A stretch of 64,000 bases of DNA from Sanguinoderma infundibulare. Taxonomy: Eukaryota; Basidiomycota; Agaricomycetes; Polyporales; Polyporaceae. The translations under genes and the position numbers were made by a program. Location of the stretch: assembly GCA_032821775.1 (NCBI GenBank), contig JAVLRN010000011.1, forward strand, positions 1,488,001 to 1,552,000, written 5' to 3'. The notes beneath the pieces are model-generated. The model did not search any database. It saw only the letters and a program-made list of their open reading frames with translations, and was not told the DNA's origin. Position 1 is the stretch's first letter; each line of letters starts with the position of its first letter. Below are positions 1-11,615 of the stretch, one piece after another.

Positions 1-221
1 GTCGATGTCTGTGTTTTCAGCCTCTTAGGCGCCCTAAGCGCTAGGTATCCAGACGTCCAGAACTCGTGTGAATTACTGATGCGGCGGCGGGACCATGGTC
101 TTACTTGACAAAACGAAGATCTCGCTGCTCGATAGGTATGCATTAGTTCTACTGTGTCAGGGAGTGGCGGCATACGCTAATGTTTACACTACCTCTAGCA
201 AGAAGACGATGGGTGACATCC

Positions 222-2195
222 TCATGCCGAAGGAACTACGGGAGGGGAAGGAAAAGCCCGTTCAAGTGACTGCTTTACGGCCTCCAAACAAAACGCATCT
301 GTCGGGACCACAGTCCTCCCAATCACTGTGGTGGCACCCGTCCTGGTTTGCGACGCGACCAGGAAGCCTTGGAACTTGAACGTTGGCCAGCAAAGCACCT
401 GAAGCTCCTGCTGCCCTTGGGGCAGCGCCTCACGCTCTTCCAGGCGAAGCACAGCCAGAACTTTGCCGAAAGGCGTCGAGAGGACACAAGGCGAGGCATG
501 CTGAAGGATGACGTCTGCATTTGAGGAGGATGTACCACAAATCATGCAGACGAGGTATCGCCGAAGCTCCTCAACGAAAATGGACTCGGGGATGTTCGTG
601 ATGGCGTCGGAGGATATGTTGAAACGTGCGAATCTTGACTTGGCGTGATTCATCGAAGAGGCGCCAAAGATGCGAGGGACAATGGCGATCGCAAACTGTT
701 CCCCAAGGTACTGCTGTACAATCCACCGCTCCGTGCCGGCTTGGTCGTCGAAACTTCCATTGCGTGCCACCAGGCCCGTCCGAGAGACAAACGTAAACTG
801 CTTCTCGGCGTCCATCGTCTCCGTACACAACTTGAGGATGCGCGGAAGGTTCCCGAGGCTGAGCTGTATATCCTCGACCATGGCTTGTTTGGACAGGGAG
901 AGGAGGGTAGGCTCTTCTACCATAGGTGGGACGGTATGACATGGGTTGTTTCCGAGTGCCGTGACCACCAAGCTGTCATACGCGTCGCCGATATTGTTGG
1001 GCTGCTCGAAGATCCACGGCGCCACACTCTCTCTTAGGGATGTCGCGTCTTTCATCATGCCAAACGGGACTTTTGTTGCGATGGAATAATGTTGTTTAAT
1101 TGGAGCTTGACAGAGTGCATGTGCCAGCAATTCCGGGAACGTCATCTTGCGCATATTCGGGGGCGGAATGTAGCCGGTCATGTCGGGGAAGAGAGCCAGG
1201 ACGTAGTCGCGGGGCTTGGTCGTCACGCGTCCGCTTCTCCATGCCGCGAGGAACGGGTCGTATGTGGCAGCAGGACCGACTCCGCCGCCGTAGTTCGCCA
1301 TGTCGACGCGGCGCCTGCACACGTCACGGAGTATCAGTGCTCAGCCCAACTCGAGAACACGAACACTCTGCGGACAGACGCACCGGTAGACAAGGTCAAT
1401 ATACAGCTTGTTCTCGCACTCCTTCGACCATCTGAGGCCATGATAGTCGAGTTTATCGCATAGAAACAGGCGAATGGTCATACTCTGCCCGAGAGCCTGC
1501 CCCTCCCTGTTCCACTCGTCCGTCGCCTCAACAACCAGATTCTCCGTTTTGCCGCACGGGATGAGGTTCAGGGGTACAATGTCCAGGACCTGACCATACA
1601 GACCCTCCTGGCGCGTCCACAACCGCTTGAACCAGGGATCGAAACGGACCATGTGTGTCCCGCAGTGCTGGCTGTGCACCACCTCTGCCTCCGCGAAGCC
1701 CTCCGCTTCAGTGACCGTCATGTCCCAGTTCTTGCTGATCAGGAGGTCCGTGACAGTCGCATGCCATTCGGCGCAGATGGGGTGCTCCAGGAGAACTTTG
1801 ACACAGCGGGCGGACTTGTAGACATGGGGGATGGACATGAGCTGGTCTGCGATGCTGATCGTCGCGGACTCGGTCTGGTCGATGCAGAAGAGATCCATCC
1901 AGAACCAGTCGGAACCGCAGATGTCCTGACGGCTGAGGATGGAGAGGATGTCTCTTTTTGCGGGACTGAGCTGGACGACACCTGGTGAAGGTCAGACGAT
2001 GAGCGCGACCTGCTATATGTGAAGTTCGTTTTACGCACCATGATGACCGTCGACCACCGTTTCCGTGATTGTGTCGGGTGTGCCCCATACGTGGGAGATG
2101 GCGATGTAATCGTCGTCGGTGGACGCGTTCGGCTTGCGTTCGAGATAGAGAGACTGATCTGCCCTCTGGCGGACGCGAACAAGGAATATGTGCAT
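222..2195 (-). CDS. HET-domain (heterokaryon incompatibility) protein, copy 1
   Basis: Three exons, 2195-2039, 1981-1384 and 1314-222, join in frame to 615 codons plus stop; the introns (57 and 69 nt) have GTGCGT donors and CAG acceptors. The start ATG at 2195 was chosen because the decayed copy at 23.5 kb has its ATG at the same place with a stop just upstream. Residues about 30-38 carry YIAISHVWG and residues 78-88 WFWMDLFCIDQ, the two hallmark blocks of the HET domain; later blocks (IPHVYKSARCVKVLLE, RLWTRQEGLYG) continue it. The C-terminal 360 residues are unassigned. HET proteins in filamentous fungi trigger cell death after non-self fusion, but most basidiomycete copies have no known partner. 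The family call is secure; the biological role is inferred only. Confidence 0.85.
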
Positions 2196-2315
2196 GGCGT
2201 AAAGCGATAGCGGCGAGGACAGTTGGATCGAAAGATGATTTGCTAGGCGACACTGGCTTAGATCTCGCGAGTTCAGAGACGAGGGGATGAGGTGGGGGCG
2301 ACGTACCTCGGCCAA

Positions 2316-3581
2316 GGGACAAAGGGCGGCCGCTCAAAGGTCACTGCCAGCGTCCATTGAACTGCCTCGTTGTGCACGTGGTTCGAATTGCATATGAGCT
2401 GTAGCCTGTGCGTGCGTTTGGGTCACGATGGTGTACAGCATGGACAGAAGGAACTTGTACTAACCGAACTCAGTGTACATCTTCCATTCCCAGCGGGTTG
2501 AGGTGAATGACCGCGTACATTCTCCGAGGATGGAGGCTTATAAGCGATTGGCGACTTCCTGGGCGACGTGGGACTATATAAACTTGATGACTTTGTTTCA
2601 TGTTATACTTGAACAGTACGCACCGTGCCCAACCCTTGGATGTGATAGACATCTATAGTACGCATTCGACGCTGCTGCTTCGCACCCGCACAAGGTTTGA
2701 TCCAAAAGAAGGCCGTAATAGCTTTGCCCAACTTCGAATCTCGCTCGATTCCGACTGAACATGTATTGCGTCGACCACTGAACGACGTCTCGAGCCGCTC
2801 CATCCACCCAATATACCCAGGCGTTTCGAACGTGTCTGCCGTCGCTCGGCCCGAGCAGGCCTAAAGAATAGATTGTAAGATAGACACTGTGCGACCTCGA
2901 TGTCAACGACGGAATAGCCCCCGAAAGCTTCGAGAGATCAAGTACTTTGCTGACAGATGAGCTGCTCTTCTCGAGGCCGTCTTGATGACAATTGGTCCTC
3001 GACGATCTGCTACACGAATACTGTTAGTGTACGTTGTTTCTATTGTGCGGCAGCACACATTCCACGAGCCGGACCCGGTGACCCACATCAAAGAAAGTTT
3101 TAACGTTCCACAACTGGTGCCGTGAATCTTCGCCGTGCTTGTCGGGAGACGAAAACAGGCCATCTAGGTCGCAGTCAAGCACGGTAAAGGTTGGAACGAA
3201 GCTACGGCCGTTCATCGCTCATGCAACCGATTGGCGCTCCAATTGTACGCTTGAGAACGCTCCCATCGCACTGTTCAATGGCACCGAGCTTACCGGCTAG
3301 CAGGTATTACAGGGCACAGGCCCCATATAAACACTGGTACCTCAACGCGCGGCGACGCTCGTCTTGTACCGCCCTAATAGGTATTCTGACCTGCAAATGG
3401 TGTATCTTCAGGTTCAACCCCTTGCGCGGGTGCAATGCGCAATGCGCCAGTGCGCCGTTTGCAGACAAATAGTTCGTGGTCGTCGGAGGTCAGAGCTGGC
3501 ATAAAAAGCGTCCACCTACGAAGAGAGCGGTCAGGATTCGAGCCTCGCCAGATACCAGAGACCACACCGCTTCCAACAAAT
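2316..3581. other. Intergenic stretch without a recognised gene
   Basis: Lies between the divergent HET gene and the secreted-protein gene. Open frames here are short, overlap on both strands and resemble no family I know. A TATATAA motif sits at 2575-2581 on the plus strand without a convincing gene behind it. At least 110 nt directly upstream of the HET ATG (about 2196-2310) are shared with the HET pseudogene upstream region near 23.37-23.48 kb. Confidence 0.5.
3326..3331 (+). promoter_or_regulatory. Possible TATA box of the secreted-protein gene
   Basis: TATAAA lies 256 nt upstream of the ATG at 3582 on the same strand. The spacing would imply a 5' leader of roughly 200 nt or more, which is long but possible. 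No other support. Confidence 0.25.
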
Positions 3582-4055
3582 ATGCATCTCGGACTCCCCA
3601 CAGTGATCTGCGCCCTCATCCTCGCCCCCGCCGCCCTATCCCGCGCCGCGCCCTCCTCCGCGCCCTCCATCCAGCCCACCGCCAAGGGCGTCACCTTCGC
3701 CGCAGCCTTCCCCGTGCGCACCCTCGACGCCTCCGCCCTCCACGCGCCGAACACCACTCGCACGGGCCGCGCCCTCGTCGCGCGCCAGGAGTTCCCCGCG
3801 TCCGTCCTCCTCTGCCCCAGCACGAACTGCGAGGTGTGCGACTCGTTCGACCTCCGGAGCATCACCCACGACTCGTGCTTCTCGACCGTGTTCGACGCGC
3901 AATCGGTCGCCGTCTCCCAGCCGAGCGGCCAGGGCCTCCCGTTCGCCGTCGAGGTGGGCCCGACGGGTTGCACGTCGCTCGCCACGATCCCGAACGTGAA
4001 CGAGTGCTTCAACGTCGTTGGGGGGACCTTCAGCGCATTTGAGCTCGTTCCGTAA
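3582..4055 (+). CDS. Small secreted cysteine-rich protein
   Basis: Single-exon gene of 157 residues. The first 22 or so residues (MHLGLPTVICALILAPAALS) are a clear signal peptide with Ala-rich cleavage region. The mature part is Ala/Pro-rich up to about residue 75 and includes an NTT sequon, then an ALVARQE stretch, then a C-terminal domain with exactly six cysteines in the order CxxxxCxxC, C, C, C. Six cysteines fit three disulphides, as in many small secreted proteins of wood-decay and plant-associated basidiomycetes. The upstream in-frame extension lacks such features, so the ATG at 3582 is preferred. Function unknown; an effector or cell-wall role would be a guess. Confidence 0.75.
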   Translation: MHLGLPTVICALILAPAALSRAAPSSAPSIQPTAKGVTFAAAFPVRTLDASALHAPNTTRTGRALVARQEFPASVLLCPSTNCEVCDSFDLRSITHDSCFSTVFDAQSVAVSQPSGQGLPFAVEVGPTGCTSLATIPNVNECFNVVGGTFSAFELVP

Positions 4056-4480
4056 TGAGAGCCGGGCCCGGAGGATGCGAAATCCGTCATGGAGGCGAGG
4101 AATGTTTGGGTGAGTGTATTGATGACTTAGTCGGGCGAAGCGAGACTGAGATACTGAGATCATGACTCCTCGCAGGTATATGCGTGGAATGCTTGGAGGC
4201 TTCGACTTTGAAGGGTGTGGTCACCGGATTGTTTTTGAACAAGTCGATCGGGTTGTGCGTCGATGTACGAATCGTTCGTTGATTGCTGTCGAATTTATCA
4301 GTGGGTGCAGAAGACGAAAAAAAAACGACGCCTAACCAGCTGCGTTGGCGAACCTTGGTCGACAAGTATCGTTGAGAGTGCTTGCGATCCATGATTACTC
4401 GAGTCGGGGCTTCAAATTGCTTCATACCTTTAATACCATTCATTCCCAGCTGGTACGCAGGGCGCAGGACACCAAATAAG

Positions 4481-6306
4481 TTAAGCCAAACCAAAAGCTC
4501 TATGATCGAGGACGTAGCCCGCCCCCTCCAGCGGACGCAGGTCCACACAATCCACCAGGGAACGAACCACGCCTGTCGCTCCACATGCGGAGTACGACGA
4601 TACGCTGAACGAGACTTGACCTGACAAGCGTCGCGTTAGCTAACCAATTTACGCATGGGCAGCGGGATGCAAGACACGACTTACCGAGATCCGCATCATA
4701 CATTGCTAGCCACTGCCAGTCGTCCAGCCCGTAGTCCGCTAAGGTTAGGCTTGGGTCGATCGTGAGGCTACACAACGAGGGAGCGCCAACGGAACGATGA
4801 TGGGTACTGCTTGGGCGGCAAATGTAGGACAGTGCATGTCCGGCACCGACAAGCTCTATGGAGGTTGCATCGTCCACGAGAACGGAGTGTACGAACTCCA
4901 CGGGGATGTGATCCAGCAAGGGGAGATAGCATGCTTTTAGTGTCGGCCGTCGCTTGATCTGCGATAGTCAATGCTTCACTACATGCGTCCATGAGTTGGG
5001 GTGAGCGGAACGCACCAAGGCGAGGAACGCCCCTAACGTCGCCCCGCCTTCGTCGATGTTGATGGACAAGGCTCGAAGATTGCGCGGGAGACACTCTTCA
5101 AACACGTCTGCGTGCGCAGGGTTGAACTGCATTCCTCCCCATCCGAGTCCCAGCACCTCGAGGTTCGGCAGCTTGGGCAACAGTCGGACAACGGGTTGGG
5201 ATTGCTTCGAGCACATGCCGAGGTGCAGGCGGCGAAGCCGTTGTTTGTTCTGGAGGAAGGCCACGACGGGGTCGGCGTCGCAGTCTCGCATGTTGTGTGT
5301 GATAAGGAATTTGAACGATGTCAGGAGCGGAAACGCCTCCGGCGAGGAAGCGAATTCTACGAGGATCCGGTCGATGTTCCATGTAGTAGCGGTAATCGTG
5401 AGCGATGTTAGGAGAGGGGAGTGCTGAATGAGGCCTTCCAGGCCGGTTGCCCCAGTCGCGCGCAGGAACGTTGCGCGCCTTAAGTTCGGGAGGGGCGCGC
5501 TAGGGAACATCCAGTATGAGGTCGTGATGTCTTCCAAAGATGGGGCGTTCAGGTCTATGAGTTGCAGAGCAGACTCGTAACATCTCCGATCGAAGGCTGA
5601 CATGTTGGTTATACTCGGGATCCACTCCAGGCGCGAGACCATGAGCGTAATCTTGGTCAGCTTGTGCAGTTGAAGAAGCTCGGGCCACAGACACTGCATA
5701 GGCCTAGCGTGGTGTTCGGACAGTTTTGTGAGTACTGCTCCGGAGAAGTAGATGGGACAGATACTTGCGGGATCAGGAGCGTACGAAGGTTTTGACATTT
5801 CTGCAGCGCTGTTACTGCGTGTTGAGGAATATCGGCTGAGTTCCCCCGCCATTCAAATGATTCGAGGGATGAGAGCGCGCTGAGCGCCGTCCCAAGCAGT
5901 CCTGGAGCAAGGTGAGCTGTCAGACACTCTGGCTAACGGCTAATTCGTGCTTACTCCGCGCCGAAGCACTGGACTGCACAAACGGAAAGTCGTACCAGCG
6001 AACAGATAACGCTCTCACCACCGTTGCAAATCGAACATCTTCCTCGATGTGGTGGAGGATACTGAAAGATCGACGGTCATATATTTGCAGCTGGGTGGTT
6101 TCTTCTTCTGTCCATGGAGCGCCGGTGTCCCAATGTCTTCCGGATCTCCTCTTAATTCCAAAATTCAGCACGATGCGCGAGAAGAGTAGAGGAAGAGCGA
6201 GACCGTGAAGCAGTTTAGACACAAGGAGGAGGGTCTTCTGACTTGGTCTCGGAGACTGTTCGACAATAAGCTGGAAGAGCTCCACGGGTAGAAGTACGTC
6301 GGCCAT
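4481..6306 (-). CDS. F-box/leucine-rich-repeat-like protein
   Basis: Five exons, 6306-5955, 5901-5765, 5693-5016, 4958-4685 and 4620-4481, give 526 residues; introns of 53, 71, 57 and 64 nt have GT donors and AG acceptors and all phases agree. The N-terminus (LPVELFQLIVEQSP, then KTLLLVSKLLHGLALPLLF) is an F-box: it would bind Skp1 in an SCF ubiquitin ligase. The middle repeats LRR-like units (PLLTSLTITATTW, QRLRRLHLGMC, LPNLEVLGLGWGG), expected to hold the substrate. The C-terminus (ADYGLDDWQWLAMYDAD) is unassigned. F-box/LRR genes are greatly expanded in Agaricomycetes and rarely have a known target. Exon 4 was placed using a GTGCGT donor at 5015, because reading on would stop a few codons later. 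Confidence 0.75.
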
Positions 6307-7053
6307 GGTGTTCGGTACAGAGTGGTAAACAGCAAGACGCGTTATGGATTGGGGTCAAGGGACTGAACAGAAGACCGTGACAGACCAAGTCCAAGCAGCG
6401 CAATGGCACAACACGGTCACGCCGTCCACTTGCCGCACAGCGTGACGGCACCTCGTAACGCGTTGTGGTGTCTGTGATGCCGTCACGCCATGCCATTGGC
6501 AGGCGATGCATTCGAATTCGTCTACGCGACGACCATCATCTGCCATCATCCGCCGCTCACGGTCTTTCTTGAAACAATTCGCTGAGCTATTTTCTGGCAG
6601 GCAGCTAAAGCTTGACGGCCATGTTGCGAGCCCTAGTAATTCAGGATGCATCAAAAGCCAAAGCTTCAATCGCCACTGGCAGCGAAGACAATAGAACAGC
6701 AACGTCCATCCTACCCATGCTGTACACTCGGACGGTCAGTCATTCAATTTCCTCCTTGTCAACGGCAGTGTGATCTTGTGATGATCTATTGCCTCCCCTG
6801 CGTTGCCATCTCGGACACTGCAACAAAAGCACCTTCGCGCATAATGGCGATCGGATGGATGCCCCGTATTTAAAGTTGCCGACCATGTGGATGACATTTT
6901 GGCTTCCTTTCTTTCCCCTTCTTCCCCCAACGATCCGCGCGTTTCAAGACCTGGTGTTTTGAACGCCTCACGACCCACGATAATATCTCAGTAGATTCCA
7001 CTCCCTTCCAAGCCTAACTCTAGTCTATCACTGCCTGCGACATTCACCACACA
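6307..7053. other. Divergent promoter region
   Basis: A 747-nt gap between the divergently transcribed F-box gene and the lactonase-like gene. No coding region is recognised. It must hold both promoters; a TATA-like element is annotated separately. Confidence 0.5.
6867..6874 (+). promoter_or_regulatory. TATA-like element of the lactonase-like gene
   Basis: TATTTAAA on the plus strand 180 nt before the ATG at 7054, followed by a C/T-rich stretch (TTTCTTTCCCCTTCTTCCCC) typical of fungal transcription start regions. Confidence 0.4.
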
Positions 7054-8848
7054 ATGGTCAACTTCACCATCCTCGCTGGAGGCTATTCCTCAGCTATCGC
7101 CACCTACATCTTCAACTCGGACGCTGGCTCCCTCTCGCTACTCACCCAGTCCCCCAGTGGAACAAACCCATCGTGGATTGCGCTCCACCCGACGAACAAC
7201 AGTATTCTCTAGTGAGTTTTCCTACCATCTCTCATCTATACTGCTCTTCACATCCGGCCAGTGCCACAAACGAGAACACAGAGGGTGCGCTCCAGTCGTT
7301 CGTCATCAAGAACGATGGTTCCCTCACCGAAGCTCTCGCTACTGTTTCCTCCGGTGGGAATGGTCCCGCGTTCGCCATCCCTTTGTCCACCGGTGAGGTC
7401 GCTGGTATGAACGTGAGTCTCCGTTTCTTCCTCGGCACCCATTCCCATATCCCACTCTACCCACATGTCCGCACCCCCGCACAAGCCACACTTCTGCCAC
7501 GTCCCCTTTCTGTCTGTTGGGGCGGCCAGTGCAACCACGAGTAACATAGCGCATGATCTCACATTTCGCCACAGTTCGGTTCAGGAAACGGGGTGATTGT
7601 GCCCACCGAGGAAGACCCGACCGTATTCGTCTCGGGCGCACCGCTCATTACCTTCCCCGTTCCCCCGGCCCCTGCGGTGTCGCATCCACACATGGCGCTC
7701 GAGGTAGGCTCGGAGGTCTTTGTCCCTGACCTGGTACGTACTTTCTTCAGTCATATGTCCCGCTCCGTACGTACGCATGAATTTTACTGGACCCTTGTAA
7801 TGCGAGCTCGGGCGGGTGGCAGCGGCTGGAAACACTGCTTGTCTCATCCATATGTCGCACTATAGCGAACGCCCGAACTTTAGATGCACTCGCAGATAAA
7901 GCATGGTGCTTCTAGGCCCCATTTATGGTTTAAAGAGTTGCTGGAGGCTCGAATGGCGGAGACTATGTGAGACGACATAGCCGGCCGAGAGCATAGGATC
8001 ACCTCAGCCACAGGGTCGCGCGAACTACACAGTGCTAGCCATCTCCGACGAGCGCGATTCCGTGCTGGAGATGAGCAGATTCCCTTAGCATTTGGATCTC
8101 CCCAGGGACCGCACGGAAGCACGTCTCGAAATGTCTTCGTACGCGCATATTGTCTCGGAACGCCTTGGCGAACACACAGTGCCCGCCCGGTGGCCGCCCA
8201 TCTGCACACTTCTGACACTAACCCTTCTCTCCCCAGGGCGCCGACACCATCCACCGCCTCGTCCGCGACGGCTCCTCCAGCGACTTCACGATCCACGGCC
8301 AGATCGACCAGCCCGCCGGCTCCGGCCCGCGGCACATCGTTGTCCGCGGCGACCAGCTCTACACGGTCCACGAGGACGCCTCGACGCTCACCCAGCAGAC
8401 CATCCCCTCCGACCCGTCCGTCTCCGCCGCGCCGCTCACCGCCAACTTCTCCATCATCCCCCCTGGCCTCCCCGCGGGCGCGCAGATGTTCGCCGCCGAG
8501 GTGCTCCTCGCCGAGGCCTCGACCGCCGCGGGGTCGAACTTCACGCAGCCGTTCATCTACGCGTCGAACCGGAACCTGGGCACGCAAGACCCGCGCGGGG
8601 ACGCGATAGCGATCTTCGCAGTCGAGCCCGAGCTGAAGCTCGTCACGCACGTCTTCACCGGGCTCGACCAGATCCGGGGCATGCAGCTCAGCGGCGGGCC
8701 CGAGAACGAGTTCCTCGTCGCGGCTGGGGTCGCGGGCAGCGCGGGGACGGTCGTGCTGAGGCGCACGAACGGAGGCGCGGACATGGAGGTCGTCGCGACG
8801 AACACGGACATCCCGACGCGGTCGAGCTTCGTCTGGCTCAGCGACTGA
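7054..8848 (+). CDS. Lactonase-like seven-bladed beta-propeller protein
   Basis: Four exons, 7054-7211, 7262-7412, 7575-7733 and 8237-8848, encode 359 residues, the usual length of the 6-phosphogluconolactonase/3-carboxymuconate cyclase fold family. Family signatures seen: an N-terminal blade with NPSWIALHPTNNSILYATNE, the central HPHMALEV...VFVPDLGADTIHRL, GSGPRHIVV, and FIYASNRN...DAIAIF in blades 6-7. Such proteins hydrolyse sugar lactones or aromatic lactones, or act in the cytosol on unknown substrates; the substrate cannot be told here. No signal peptide. The last intron is 503 nt (7734-8236), far longer than the other two (50 and 162 nt). Confidence 0.85.
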
Positions 8849-9823
8849 CACTTGTGCTCAGAGCGGCGTCGGGTTTTGTCGTGTGCGTGCCTATAGTCTG
8901 TTTACGTTGGTGTCGATGTTGAGGTCGAGGTCGAGACGTGGTGTGTAATCCGTTATTCAAGAGGTTATCGATCGACTCTCGCGTCGTTTGAGGAAGCCCA
9001 TTCGACGCGTGCGGTGTCGCTGTGAATCGCCCGGTGGGCATCAGCACAGTTCTTGCGAACGGAGGGACCGAAACCATTCATTATGCGGGGGCCGGCGGCG
9101 AGCATTGGTGAAGGACGTAATGAACTGCAACCGACGAGGCACGCGCAATAGCATTATTCGGTTCCTGTTACTCAAAGCCCCGCTCGAGGCACCCGCGATC
9201 GCTCGTCATCGAGAGCCGACTGCAGACTACGTAATATTTCACACTTCACATTCGGTCGCGAAAGCTGGTATATTACGACGGGGGTATACGGTTGCGCGCA
9301 TGGAAGCGTGCGAGGCATAGGTAGGATCTACAGTGCATTTCCGCGCGATGGTGACGGCGGCCGTATATATCGTGCCTGGGGGGAGGTGTTCGTCTATAGT
9401 CCATGAAGATGATCTAAAGGAAAGGATGTATGAGCGCGCGCGAAGGCAGCGCGAAGTCCGCAAAGACGTAAGAGACATGAAAAACAAAACGAGGGAAGGG
9501 TATGAGACGTGTGGTTGAGTTGGCAAGCGGTCGTGCCGTGTGTGGGGTAGCGATGGAGGGTATTGGGAGTATTAAACACATATTATACATATGTACAGGA
9601 AGGCCACGCAGGTAGGATACGCATCAAAAGGTCCGTTGTATGGTCAGCAAGAGCAAATCAATCCCAAAAACACGTCACCGTAGGCCCAATTGTAAGGTTA
9701 CAAGAAACACTTCAGATTTCCCTTCGACTGTCCGCTCTTCTCTCCCCCACCCGCGAGATGTTTTGTCTCTTCCGGGTCGACGAGCACTTGACCGCGAAAG
9801 AGGTTATGAGGAACACGGGACGC
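8849..9823. other. Convergent intergenic region
   Basis: A 975-nt gap between the 3' ends of the lactonase-like gene and the second F-box-like gene. It would hold two 3' untranslated regions. Nothing else is recognised; small open frames near 9.56-9.96 kb look accidental. Confidence 0.45.
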
Positions 9824-11615
9824 TCACGAGGCAGTCATCCGACGACCTCCAGGCGTACTTCGCCTGAGAGGATGAACGCCAACGAGCGGCGGCTGAGGAA
9901 CCGAGAGTCTTGCGACGGCACTCGCTTGGTAAGCGTTCGCGCCATACACGCGATATGAACCCGGGTAGTTCGCCACCGGGGTTTGATGAGGCGCCGTGAT
10001 ATAGTGATGTTGGTGCGGGTACTGAATGCCTGCGCCTGGATAAGACACGCTCGGACCGGCGATGGGCGCGGGTGCATACACATACGCCGATGGGCCGATG
10101 AGCGAGCCCGGGGCATGGGTTCCTTGAATGGAACGACGGGAGGTTGGGGGACATGTTGGTGGCGGTATGTCTCGCTCGTACTCCCATGTGGGCACCGGGG
10201 AAGGGGTCATGGACATGGGAGACTTGCCCATGGCAACCGCGGTGGCCGCGCGGGGCCTGAAACCGGGGAAGATGCCGGCGTGCGCAGGGTAGGGTGACGG
10301 CGGGGGACTGCCGGCGTGGATGAGGTCGATGAGGCGAGGGTGGCGCTTGGCCTCGGCGAGGAAGAGGTGTGCGCCGGCGAGCTCGGGAGCAGGATCGAGG
10401 ACGATGCGCTTGAGCGCGGGGTTCTGCGCGATCTGTCGAGATCAACCAAAGTCAGTGTCGTGATACTCGTTTCAGGATGACGTGCAGAAGAAGAGAGCGG
10501 ATGGGATAGGAAAGAGCGAAGCTCGATGGGTGGGGCGGGGTGTTCGATCGGATGGAGAAGCACAGAAGGACGGGGAGGAGGGGAAAGGAAGAGGAGAAGA
10601 ACGGAGCGAGGCGGAGAGACGCACATCAAGCAGGGTGGTGTTCCACACCGTAGGCAACATCGCACTGAGTGTGTGCATTCGGGGCGCAGCAGCCAGCGCC
10701 TTGGTTAACGCGGTCGCGGCGGGAGAGGGGCTGAGCCGGAAGGCGACGTTCACGGTTTCCTACGGGGCACAGATAGAAGCCGTCAGTTACGTCAATCACA
10801 ACATATCGAATCACTGCCAGTTTATCGTGTCCGAGAAGACGACTGCAGAAGGCGCAACTTCTAGCACTCTGCCCCACAGAACCACGACTAGAGGCGCGAC
10901 GCGGAGGGGACGTGTGGTGATCGATGCCACGTCGCGCGATGGTTATCCGGACAGCGCGAGGCTAGAACACGGACTAGGAGTGAAACCGATCGAGAGCAAG
11001 ACTCACCAGTCTGTGCCAGCGGGTGATGGCCTTGCCAAGCTGCTCGAAGATGAAGATTGCGTTAGACTGGGTGAGATAGGCATTCTTGCGGATGACGAGG
11101 TGCCGAATGCCACGGGTCTTGCCAAAAGCCTCGCAAAACTCGACTACCGCAGGGTCGCGAGACCCATCTTGTGTTGGAATGACGCCAGTGGACACGGTAA
11201 GAGGAGGTGAGTCGGCGTTGTCGACAGTGATGTCAAGCGCGTCAAGGCTGGGGCATAGGGGAACAAGCTGGCGCAGGGCAGGAGAGGTTGCATGGAGGTG
11301 AAGGCTGCGAATGCACGGAGCGAGGGAAGGAGTATGACGGAGGGCACGAAGGAGGAGCTCAACATGACGCGGAGTGCGCAGCACTGGATGACGGTAGTGG
11401 ATGGGGGTCGCGATACGTAACCAGGAGCGGCAGACAAGCAAGGGCGAGATTACGTTGGGCGAGGATGTCGGGGGCGTCTGGTAAGGGTGCCAAAGAGCGC
11501 GCGAGGGCTCGGCAGACTGGATGAGAATGAGCGAGAGGATGCGCTCGAGGATCTCCTCGGGGACGTCTGCGAGCGTCGCGAGGCGAGCGCGGGTAGCGGA
11601 CCGGCGTGAGGGCAT
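9824..11615 (-). CDS. F-box-like protein with Pro/Tyr-rich C-terminus
   Basis: Three exons, 11615-11007, 10759-10625 and 10432-9824, all phase 0, give 450 residues; the introns are 247 and 192 nt. Residues about 15-75 (LADVPEEILERILSLIL, then ISPLLVCRSWLRIATPIHY) form an F-box-type motif. An LRR-like segment follows (LRQLVPLCPSLDALDITV). Exon 2 (LTKALAAAPRMHTLSAMLP) joins exon 3 (IAQNPALKRIVLD), a conserved-looking repeat. From about residue 300 the chain is disordered and rich in Pro, Tyr and Ser, without a known domain. Likely an SCF adaptor by family; the target is unknown. Intron 1 contains a 250-nt open frame in another phase, which I read as accidental. Confidence 0.7.

Noticed and set aside
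3636..4163. Long antisense frame opposite the secreted-protein gene
   Set aside because: It is the mirror of strongly biased third positions on the coding strand; composed of Arg/Glu/Gly repeats.
10626..10877. Open frame across intron 1 and exon 2 of the second F-box-like gene
   Set aside because: Exon 2 in the other phase (LTKALAAAPRMHTLSAMLP) joins both neighbours in frame and reads like the family, so this frame is accidental.
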